A DNA stretch of 35,013 nt from assembly GCA_016844935.1 (NCBI GenBank), contig JAERTK010000294.1:1-35013 (forward strand). Reading direction: 5' to 3'. A program made the translations under genes and the position numbers. Source of the DNA: Desulfobacteraceae bacterium (GTDB lineage Bacteria > Desulfobacterota > DSM-4660 > Desulfatiglandales > Desulfatiglandaceae). The notes beneath the pieces were generated by a model. The model was not told where the DNA came from. It saw only the letters and a program-made list of their open reading frames with translations, and searched no databases. Positions 15,217-22,488 of this stretch are shown piece by piece; within the stretch, counting starts at the first letter, position 1; the number at the start of each line of letters is the position of its first letter.

Positions 15217-16973
15217 TCAGGAACCCCGGGCAGGAAGGCCATTGCCCAGGCACCCGGTCCGCAATGGGTGCCGGTGGTCAGGCTGAGTGGCTGGAGAAGA
15301 ACCTCCGCCTCCGGAAACCCGGCTTCAATGGCCCCTTTGAATTCATGTTCCACCAGGTGACGGTTGTCCGTGTATTCCAGCATGATCAGGGGGCATTTGG
15401 CACCCTTCAGGGCTTCTTTCAACTTCAAAAGAGCAAATTTGATCTGTTGCCCTTTGTTCCGTACCACCCCGACCTTCTTCACCCCATCGGATGCCGGGCT
15501 GACCACCGGTTTTACATGGAGCATATCTCCAAAAAAAGCACCCGTCTTTGAAATTCGACCGCCCCTTGCAAGGTAGTGGAGCTTTTCGATGAAAATCAAT
15601 TCCTCAACTTGGGCCTGCGCTTCCCGGGCATATTTGACCACCGAATCGGATTCCCGGGCTTTCAGGGAAAACCGGGCCGTGGCAATGGCCAGCAACCCCA
15701 GTTTTCCGCTGGCGGCTTCCGTATCCACAACCGTCAACTTGTCCGCCGGATCGTTTTCGGCCTTCCAGTCCATGACAGTTTCATAGTTTCCGGTGTATCC
15801 GGACCCCACACACAAATAAAGGACCCGTGAATGGAGGCTGGCCGCCTGCTGATAACGTTGATGACGTTCAAAAACGGAGGCCTGTGCGGTGGAAGCTTTG
15901 GTCCCTTTCCGCATTTCCCCATAGAGTTTTTCCGGTTCCAGATGGGTTTCAGGATAACTGCGGGGCCCGAGATTGATGTAGCTTTCAAGGAGTGTGATCC
16001 CGAGCCGTTTTGCATCCATCCGGGTTATGGAACCGGCTGCATCACTCATGACATGAAGCGCCTGGGCTTTGGGCATGGTGAGATATTCTTCCGTCTGCGC
16101 CTTCAGATCATCCGATATCCAGGTCACCAGGTTACCGACCCCTTCGAGCCGCCGCCTGGCACCGTCTTCATCGGGCGCGTGCAGATGGACCTTGACAAAG
16201 TCCCCGTGCTCCATGGTCACCACTTCATCCCCCGACCGGGAGATGGCTGTGAGGGAATCCCCTTCATGGGCCGGGTCCAGCTTCAAAACCGCATCGATAC
16301 AGTACCCATGATCGCCCTCGGTTCCCCAAGACGGGTCCACATGAAGGAGGTTTTGAAAAACTTCCGCAATCAAACGGAATTTTCCCTTCCCATTGAACAG
16401 TACGTTCAAGAAGCCGTCAAAGAAGATATACATCCCCAGAGCACCGGCATCCACCACACCGGCGTCGGCCAGTTCGGGCAATTGTTCGAATGTGTTTAAA
16501 ACAACCTGCTCCAGGCGATCCAGGACCTTGTCAGCGCACGCCGGATCCGCTGCCATGTCATGGTGACCAAACGCCTCGGCCACGGCATCCAGGAGGGACA
16601 ACATGGTCCCTGATCTGGGTTCCCTCACAGCTTTCCAAGCCAGATCCCGACCCTGTTCCGCGGCCTCTTTCAGTTCATGGAGGCTTTCAATACATACAAA
16701 CGCGCTGAAAAACTGTGCGGCGATATTCCCCGAATTCCCTCTTGCCGACAGCAGCAGCGCCTCAATCAACTGATCCCGGCTTTCCAATGGCTGCTTGAGC
16801 GGCTGAAGGCTGACAACCAGATTTCTGCCGGTATCGCCATCCGCCACAGGAAACACATTGATGCTGTCCAAGAGATCGGCCCAGGCGGAAACCCGGTCAA
16901 CGCCCGCCCCGAAAGCCTCAAATATTGTTGATTTCATCGATGGTTCATCCACTGCTGAAAAAAGCTGGTTCAA
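15213..16973 (-). CDS. DhaL (DAK2)-DegV fusion protein, fatty-acid-kinase-like
   Basis: A 586-residue protein. The N-terminal third is a DAK2/DhaL kinase domain with the ATP/Mg site NVFPVADGDTGRNL (D45 and following) and ARGNSGNI. A FakA-type middle domain (about 215-295, KVHLHAPD) follows. From about 305 to the end there is a complete DegV/FakB fatty-acid-binding domain (STAQAS, GSGYTGNYET, ARGGRISKTGA). In Gram-positives FakA and FakB are separate proteins that phosphorylate exogenous fatty acids; here both parts are on one chain. The start is a TTG at 16973, supported by GAGGAG 9 bases upstream; an internal ATG lies at 16937 without such a site. Confidence 0.85.
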   Translation of the reverse strand: MNQLFSAVDEPSMKSTIFEAFGAGVDRVSAWADLLDSINVFPVADGDTGRNLVVSLQPLKQPLESRDQLIEALLLSARGNSGNIAAQFFSAFVCIESLHELKEAAEQGRDLAWKAVREPRSGTMLSLLDAVAEAFGHHDMAADPACADKVLDRLEQVVLNTFEQLPELADAGVVDAGALGMYIFFDGFLNVLFNGKGKFRLIAEVFQNLLHVDPSWGTEGDHGYCIDAVLKLDPAHEGDSLTAISRSGDEVVTMEHGDFVKVHLHAPDEDGARRRLEGVGNLVTWISDDLKAQTEEYLTMPKAQALHVMSDAAGSITRMDAKRLGITLLESYINLGPRSYPETHLEPEKLYGEMRKGTKASTAQASVFERHQRYQQAASLHSRVLYLCVGSGYTGNYETVMDWKAENDPADKLTVVDTEAASGKLGLLAIATARFSLKARESDSVVKYAREAQAQVEELIFIEKLHYLARGGRISKTGAFFGDMLHVKPVVSPASDGVKKVGVVRNKGQQIKFALLKLKEALKGAKCPLIMLEYTDNRHLVEHEFKGAIEAGFPEAEVLLQPLSLTTGTHCGPGAWAMAFLPGVPD

Positions 16974-17203
16974 GGCAAATGTCTCCTCAATAAAAGTCTG
17001 TTCACGGTTGCTTTTCTATTACCACGTTAACCCAGCGGAGGCAACCAATGAAGCTTTAGGGGAAACCATTTTTTAAAACCTCCACCAGAGCCCGAAATGA
17101 GTGACCCATTGGTCTCATTTTCTGAACGGCGTTTCAAAAAACCACTTGATTTTTCAAGCCCACGCATACTACTGTCGCCGCTGATAAACGGGGAGATCAC
17201 GGT
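16974..17203. other. Intergenic region between divergent genes
   Basis: About 230 bp separate the DhaL-DegV gene and the AlbA-type regulator gene, which are transcribed away from each other, so both promoters must lie here. GAAATGAG and CTCATTTTC form a loose inverted repeat at about 17095-17123. I see no convincing -35/-10 pair and no RNA gene. Confidence 0.4.
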
Positions 17204-18619
17204 ATGAATAAAGCGGCCCTAATGGATATAGTCGCTCTGGGCGAAGGTTTCACCACCGAGTTCAAGCGGGCAGGAACATCAAATCTTGGGCGCGAAATCT
17301 GTGCCTTTGCCAACGCAACCGGCGGGGTCATTCTGATCGGGGTCTCGGACAACGGCCAAATAGTCGGCGTCGAGAACCATAACCGGCTTAAATCGGAAGT
17401 GCAGGCAATTGCCCGCTCTGCCGATCCACCCATTGCCGTGGATGTGGAAAGTTCCGGTAATGTGTTGCTGGTGACCGTACCCTCCCAGCACAGCAAACCT
17501 TATTCCTTTGGCGGAAAGTTTTTCATGCGTGAAGGGGCATCGTCGCAGCAGATGTCCCGCGTGGAAATTCGGGAATTTTTCTTCAAGGAGGGATTGATCC
17601 ATTTTGATGAAACACCCTGCAACCGATTTTCCCTGAAAGATGACTTGACCGACGACGTTTGGACACGGTTTAGGAAAAGAGCGAAGATTCCCATTGGCAT
17701 GGACGCGCGCGCGGCCCTTGAGAATCTGCATCTGATCAAAGACGGACAAATGACCCATGCCGGGGCCTGGCTGCTGGCCGGGAATATCCGAAAATTCACG
17801 ACCAGCGCCGATGCGGCCTGCGCCCTGTTCATGGGGACGGACAAGGTGCGTATTCTGGACCGGAGGGGGTTTGACCACGATGTCTATTCCATGATCGATG
17901 AGGTGGTAGTCTATATCCTTTCCAAGATCAACATCGAATACATCATCAAGCATGTTAAACGGGAAGAGCGACCGGAACTTCCGGAAGAGGCATTGCGCGA
18001 AGCGGTGGTCAACGCGCTCGCCCATCGCGATTATCGCTCCACAGCCAATGTTCAGGTCTATATTTTCAAGGACCGGGTGGAAATTGTCAGCCCCGGCGGT
18101 CTGCCTGCCGGTATGACCGAGGCCGACTTGGGCATCAAGAGCATCCCACGCAATCCGCTGCTGTTCGGGATACTCTTTCGCATGGAAGCGGTGGAGCATA
18201 TCGGTTCGGGCATCAAGCGTATTCGCAGTTTTTGCAGGGAATACGGTGCAGCAGAACCGCACATAGTCGTGTCTGAACACTGGTTCACAGTAACTTTTCC
18301 GCGTACAGGAGGAAAGGTAGGTAACGGACAGGCAGAGTCCAAAGCCCAAGTTACGGGTGAAGTCGCGGGTGAAGTTACGGGTGAAGTTAGGCACCTCTTA
18401 AACATACTGGCAAATGGCCCCCTCAGCAGGATAGATGCACAGGCGGCGCTGGGCCTGAAGGGTCAGGCCAATTTCAGAGAGCGGTATCTTGGACCGGCCC
18501 TGGCTGCCAATCTGATCGAAATGACTGTCCCTGACAAACCGCAAAGCCGCAATCAGCGTTACCGGTTGGCGGCGCTGGGCCGCAGGATTCTTGATCAACA
18601 ACAAAAGGACCGATCATGA
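17204..18619 (+). CDS. AlbA_2 (Schlafen-type) ATP-binding regulator next to a restriction relic
   Basis: A 471-residue protein with an N-terminal AlbA_2/Schlafen AAA_4 domain (about 8-125; TEFKRAG, FANATGGVILIGVSDNG). A HATPase_c_4 region (about 265-360; LREAVVNALAHRDY, EHIGSGIKRI) and a C-terminal winged helix (about 397-460) follow. A linker at 383-394 repeats VTGE/VAGE/VTGE, encoded by three 12-bp repeats (18350-18385). Such proteins are often annotated as RecG-like helicases or transcriptional regulators, and genes of this type frequently sit inside type I restriction-modification loci. The ATG has a GGGGAG site. Its stop overlaps the hsdR relic's start by 4 bp, which supports a former operon with hsd genes. 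Confidence 0.8.
   Translation: MNKAALMDIVALGEGFTTEFKRAGTSNLGREICAFANATGGVILIGVSDNGQIVGVENHNRLKSEVQAIARSADPPIAVDVESSGNVLLVTVPSQHSKPYSFGGKFFMREGASSQQMSRVEIREFFFKEGLIHFDETPCNRFSLKDDLTDDVWTRFRKRAKIPIGMDARAALENLHLIKDGQMTHAGAWLLAGNIRKFTTSADAACALFMGTDKVRILDRRGFDHDVYSMIDEVVVYILSKINIEYIIKHVKREERPELPEEALREAVVNALAHRDYRSTANVQVYIFKDRVEIVSPGGLPAGMTEADLGIKSIPRNPLLFGILFRMEAVEHIGSGIKRIRSFCREYGAAEPHIVVSEHWFTVTFPRTGGKVGNGQAESKAQVTGEVAGEVTGEVRHLLNILANGPLSRIDAQAALGLKGQANFRERYLGPALAANLIEMTVPDKPQSRNQRYRLAALGRRILDQQQKDRS
18350..18385 (+). repeat. Three 12-bp tandem repeats in the AlbA-type gene
   Basis: The units are GTTACGGGTGAA, GTCGCGGGTGAA and GTTACGGGTGAA, each encoding V-(T/A)-G-E. The period is a multiple of three, so gain or loss of a unit keeps the frame and only alters linker length. 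Confidence 0.8.
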
Positions 18620-19202
18620 CCCCCGCGTCCTACACGGAAGACACCTTGGTTCAACAGACCACGGCCGAGTACCTGGAAAATCAGCTTGGTTGGAAGTCGG
18701 TCTATGCCTACAACAACGAGGACTTCGGACCTGATAGCCTCTTGGGCCGCAACTCAGACCAGGAAGTGGTGCTGACACGGACTCTGACGGCCAAACTCAT
18801 TCAACTGAATCAGGGCCTTCCGGACGCGACCTATGATGACGCTGTACGGCAGATCACCGCTACCGTGGCCTCCCAGACCATCGTGGCCACCAATCGGGAA
18901 AAGTACGACCTCATGCGGGACGGCATGCAGGTCACTTTCCGCAACAGCAAGGGCGAACGGGTACGGGACCGGCTGAAGGTATTCGACTTCGCCCATCCGG
19001 AAAACAATGATTTTCTCTGCCTGTGGGTCAGCGGTGATCTCTACCGCCGGCGGCGGATATGGTGGAATTCGTCAATGGCCTGCCGGTGGACAGTTACACG
19101 GAAGACGATGTGCAGACACGGTCAGATAAAGTGTTCCGCCATGTATTTCGAGTGTACCCGACGGTCCCGTCCCCTTACTATCAGTATGCAGCAGCGGCAT
19201 GA
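18616..19202 (+). pseudogene. hsdR: Internally deleted, frameshifted hsdR (type I restriction enzyme R subunit) relic
   Basis: The first 146 codons match the N-terminal part of HsdR (TEDTLVQQTTAEYLENQLGW, then NREKYDLMRDGMQV and a GDLYRRR nuclease-domain stretch). Around 19051-19056 one base is missing. In the shifted frame the expected DMVEFVNGLP continues but then passes directly into an ending typical of HsdR C-termini (DSYTEDDVQ ... YPTVPSPYY), with a TGA at 19200-19202. The motor domain and most of the nuclease domain (normally several hundred residues) are gone. hsdM and hsdS are absent from the window. The relic cannot make a working restriction enzyme. Confidence 0.75.
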
Positions 19203-19404
19203 AAATTAAAGTACGAGGTGTTCCCGGAACTTCGAGGAATGCACTTGACTCCTCACAATTTATGGTCCATATCAGTCTTCATGAAGGATATTTAATCCCT
19301 TTATTTCACATGTTCACATAATACCATCTTAAAACGGTTCCGAGATCCTGGCGGTTCACCTGGATGATCTACCCGCCTCCCGAAGCCATGAAAGGAGCAG
19401 TTCA

Positions 19405-20001
19405 ATGAAAATTATCGGCGTTTCCTGCAGCCCCAGAAAGGGGAAAACAACCCGGGTCTCCCTGGATAACTGCATCCGTGCCATTACTGAAAACTTCCCT
19501 GAAATCCAGACGGAAATCATTGATCTGGCGGGAATGGACCTGAAGGGGTGCGTTGCATGCGGCGGCTGCGCGAAAATCCTGGAATGCCGCCAGAAAGATG
19601 ATTTTAACGGCATCATCCCCATCCTCGAAGACCCTGGCGTGGGGGGGCTCATTGTGGCGACGCCGGTATACCTGGGCACCATGAGTTCACAATGCAAGGC
19701 GTTCCTTGACCGCACCGTCATGTTCAGACGCAACGGGTTCCTGTTCCGGGACATGGTGGGCGGCGTATTGGCTGTGGGGGGCTTCCGAAACGGCGGCCAG
19801 GAAGCGGCCGTTCTGCACGTCCAGTCCGCCATGCTGGTTCACGACATGATCCTGGTGGGCGACGGGAAACCGGGGTCCCATTTCGGCGGCACCCTGTGGA
19901 GCGGCCACCCGGAAGGTGTGGAAAATGACGGTCCGGGCCTCAATACCGCAAGGAACCTTGGTCAGAGAGTGGCGCAGGTGGCACTCAAAATCCATGGCTG
20001 A
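19405..20001 (+). CDS. Flavodoxin-fold NADPH-dependent FMN reductase/iron-sulfur flavoprotein
   Basis: A 198-residue protein starting with the flavin phosphate-binding loop GVSCSPRKGKTT. The cysteine cluster C-x2-C-x2-C-x5-C (CVACGGCAKILEC) is followed by DD, a pattern typical of iron-sulfur flavoproteins in anaerobes. The middle ATPVYLGTMSSQCKAFLDR segment matches the NADPH-dependent FMN reductase family. It should bind FMN and a 4Fe-4S cluster and act as a cytoplasmic electron carrier or reductase. AAGGAG lies 8 bases before the ATG. proC follows after 72 bp with its own strong ribosome binding site. Confidence 0.82.
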   Translation: MKIIGVSCSPRKGKTTRVSLDNCIRAITENFPEIQTEIIDLAGMDLKGCVACGGCAKILECRQKDDFNGIIPILEDPGVGGLIVATPVYLGTMSSQCKAFLDRTVMFRRNGFLFRDMVGGVLAVGGFRNGGQEAAVLHVQSAMLVHDMILVGDGKPGSHFGGTLWSGHPEGVENDGPGLNTARNLGQRVAQVALKIHG

Positions 20002-20073
20002 ATCCGGCATCCCCCTCATTGGGAAAGGGCGTCAAAGCGGCAGAAAAAGACTTTTATAAGGAGGTTTAAGCGC

Positions 20074-20910
20074 ATGTCTTTAGATATCAGCAATGCCCTG
20101 AAAGACAAATTCTTAGGGTTTATCGGCGCGGGAAACATGACAGAAGCCATGATTCGCGGCATCATTCAAAACCAGGTGGTATTGCCGGACCGGATCGTGG
20201 CATCGGACATATCCGGAGAACGGAGAGATTATGTGTCCAAAACCTTTGGTATTGAAACTTTAAAGGACAATGGATCACTTGTGGGTCAATGCAATGTGAT
20301 CTTTCTTGCGGTTAAGCCCCAGGCGGTCCCCCAGGTGCTGAAAGGTATGGGCGAAGACATGGGACCTGAAAAACTCCTGATTTCAATTGCGGCGGGGGTT
20401 CCCATAAAAACCCTTTCGGCCGGCCTCCCCAAGGGCCCCCGGATTGTTCGCACCATGCCCAACACGCCCATGACGGTCATGGAAGGTGCCATGGGCATTG
20501 CATCGGACAGTCCCGCCCAACCGGAAGATCTGGAAACCGTGGAAACCCTTTTTCGCCCCATGGGACGTACCGTTCGCATTGAAGAAAAATTAATTGATGC
20601 GGTCACCGGGCTTTCAGGGTCCGGCCCCGCCTATGTGTTCATGATGCTGGAGGCCCTAGCGGACGGGGGCGTCAAGATGGGGCTGCCCCGGGATGTTTCG
20701 GAGACCCTCGCAGCACAGACGCTGATGGGATCGGCCAAGATGTTTCTTGAAACCCGGCAAAACCCCGGCCAGCTCAAGTGCATGGTCACCTCCCCCGGCG
20801 GCACCACCATCGCCGGCATCCATGAACTGGAAAAAGGTGGTATCCGCGCATCCCTCATGAATGCGGTTGAAGCTGCCACAAAACGTTCCATTGAACTGGG
20901 TAAGGGATAA
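20074..20910 (+). CDS. proC: Pyrroline-5-carboxylate reductase
   Basis: This 278-residue protein has the normal family length and all the expected signatures. These are the Rossmann loop GFIGAGNMTEAMI (about 15-27), AVKPQ, TMPNTP (NADP-side loop), GLSGSGPAY and the C-terminal SPGGTTIAGI motif. It reduces 1-pyrroline-5-carboxylate to proline with NAD(P)H in the cytoplasm. The start has the perfect ribosome binding site AAGGAGG. A stem-loop ends the gene. Confidence 0.95.
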   Translation: MSLDISNALKDKFLGFIGAGNMTEAMIRGIIQNQVVLPDRIVASDISGERRDYVSKTFGIETLKDNGSLVGQCNVIFLAVKPQAVPQVLKGMGEDMGPEKLLISIAAGVPIKTLSAGLPKGPRIVRTMPNTPMTVMEGAMGIASDSPAQPEDLETVETLFRPMGRTVRIEEKLIDAVTGLSGSGPAYVFMMLEALADGGVKMGLPRDVSETLAAQTLMGSAKMFLETRQNPGQLKCMVTSPGGTTIAGIHELEKGGIRASLMNAVEAATKRSIELGKG

Positions 20911-20917
20911 AAGAATA

Positions 20918-20940
20918 GGGCCGCCTCTTTCAGGCGGCCC
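20918..20940 (+). terminator. Stem-loop terminator after proC
   Basis: GGGCCGCC and GGCGGCCC form a perfect 8-bp GC stem around a 7-base loop, 8 bases after the proC stop. No uninterrupted T-run follows, only a T-rich stretch, so termination may be less efficient or serve the convergent minus-strand gene as well. Confidence 0.7.
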
Positions 20941-20977
20941 TGGTTGAGATTTCTATTTTCTTTTCCGAAAATGATGC

Positions 20978-21358
20978 CTAACTGCGCACGAATTCCCACG
21001 CCTTATCCATATCCGCCACATCAAAATATTTTTCAATCAGTTCTTTCTTCACGCTTCCCAGGAGCTTATTGTCCAGCTCAATCAGGATCTTTTCCAGTCT
21101 GCTTTGCCCCACTACCGCAATATGGCGCAGGTTTTTCATGTGTGAGATGGCATATTTGGCATCCTCGTAAAAAGCACCGAACTCACTCTTTTTAAAATCG
21201 AGCTGATCAATCTTGATGAGAAAATTCAATTTACCATGACCCTCAGCAATTTTATCATCACAGATCTTCTTCAACTCCTCGATATCTTCTTTCAAATAAC
21301 CTCCGACCACCTCAACCCCCAGGACGTTCCCTTCACTCCCTTCCAGAATCTTGAACAT
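20978..21358 (-). CDS. STAS/SpoIIAA-like domain protein
   Basis: A 126-residue single-domain protein of the SpoIIAA-like (STAS/SEC14, DUF3478) family, recognisable by the G.YLKEDIEELK, FLIKID.LDF and KNLRHIAVVGQSRLEKI blocks. Members are small cytoplasmic alpha/beta proteins; their ligands are not established. The ribosome binding site is AAGGAGGGA. It sits downstream of hypD on the same strand, 47 bp away, separated by a short GCTAACA repeat, and may be read in the hyp transcript. Confidence 0.75.
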   Translation of the reverse strand: MFKILEGSEGNVLGVEVVGGYLKEDIEELKKICDDKIAEGHGKLNFLIKIDQLDFKKSEFGAFYEDAKYAISHMKNLRHIAVVGQSRLEKILIELDNKLLGSVKKELIEKYFDVADMDKAWEFVRS

Positions 21359-21405
21359 GGCTCCCTCCTTATCAGTTTTAAAAAAAGCTAACAGCTAACA
21401 GCCAA

Positions 21406-22488
21406 CTAATCATGATACTTAAAATAAGCCGCACAAGTCCCTTCGCTCGATACCATGCAGGGACCAATGGGGGTTGCCGGCGTACACGCGTTCCTGAAAA
21501 ACTTGCATTCCGGCGGTGTGGCGGCGCCCTGCAGGACTTCGGCACAGAGACACCCGGGCGGTTCCTTTGCTGCCGGAACCTGCAGGTCGAACCGATTTTC
21601 CGCATCAAAGGCGGCAAAAGAATCCCGAATGGCCAGGCCGCTTCCCGGAATAACGCCCAGCCCCCGCCAGGGCGCATCACACGGTTCAAAGACTTTTTCC
21701 ATAATGGCCAGCGCCCCAGGGTTTCCCTCGGGGGAAACAGCACGGGCGTACTGAATCTCCACCTCGGCCCGGTCCGATTCGATCTGTTGTACCAGCATCA
21801 GGATGCCCTGCAGGATGTCCACCGGTTCAAAACCGGTCACCACGCACGGCTTATGGTACTGTTCGACGACATTTTCATAGGACGCGGTCCCGATGATGGT
21901 GGTCACATGGCCCGGGCAGATGAATCCATCCACCCTGACATTTCCCCCGGAAAGGAGGACGTCCATGGCCGGTGGCAGCAGTTTATGGGCGGACAGTACC
22001 GAAAAGTTGTTGTTCCCACCCGCTTGGGCCGTCTCAATGGCCGCGGCCACCGTGGGTGCGGTGGTTTCAAACCCGATTCCGAGGAAAACCACCTCATTGC
22101 CCCTGTTTTCGGAAGCGATTTTGAGGGCGTCAAAAGTGGAATAGACCATTTTGACCACTGCCCCCTCAGCCTGCTCCATCTGGAGGGAAGAGGCGCTGCC
22201 GGGCACCCGTATCATATCCCCGAAGGTCGTCACCATCACCCCTTTCGTTCTCGCCAGCTTCACCGCCCGATCGATCTCTTCCGTGGCCGTTACGCAGACG
22301 GGGCAACCGGGGCCCGAAACCAGTTCAATGGTTTCAGGCAACAGACTCCGAATGCCGTGCCTGAAAATGGCCATGGTGTGGGTGCCGCAGATTTCCATCA
22401 AACGGACCCGTTTTGTGGAAATCTCCCTGATTTTTTGAGAGAGCGCCTTTGCCACGGCACCATCCCGATATTCATCCATGTATTTCAT
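21406..22488 (-). CDS. hypD: Hydrogenase maturation factor HypD
   Basis: A 360-residue HypD with all hallmark cysteines: C34 in EICGTHT (binds the Fe(CN)2CO precursor), C62 and C65 in GPGCPVC, and the C-terminal cluster-binding cysteines in the CLCAEVL and ECKFFRNAC stretches. HypD forms the scaffold with HypC on which the iron centre of NiFe hydrogenases is assembled. I chose the ATG at 22488, with GAGG in front, instead of the TTG at 22500. The gene overlaps hypF by 17 bp. No hypC lies between or next to these genes. Confidence 0.94.
   Translation of the reverse strand: MKYMDEYRDGAVAKALSQKIREISTKRVRLMEICGTHTMAIFRHGIRSLLPETIELVSGPGCPVCVTATEEIDRAVKLARTKGVMVTTFGDMIRVPGSASSLQMEQAEGAVVKMVYSTFDALKIASENRGNEVVFLGIGFETTAPTVAAAIETAQAGGNNNFSVLSAHKLLPPAMDVLLSGGNVRVDGFICPGHVTTIIGTASYENVVEQYHKPCVVTGFEPVDILQGILMLVQQIESDRAEVEIQYARAVSPEGNPGALAIMEKVFEPCDAPWRGLGVIPGSGLAIRDSFAAFDAENRFDLQVPAAKEPPGCLCAEVLQGAATPPECKFFRNACTPATPIGPCMVSSEGTCAAYFKYHD

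Noticed and set aside
17279..18394. 371-codon minus-strand frame opposite the AlbA-type gene
   Set aside because: Antisense shadow, no domain and no start signal.
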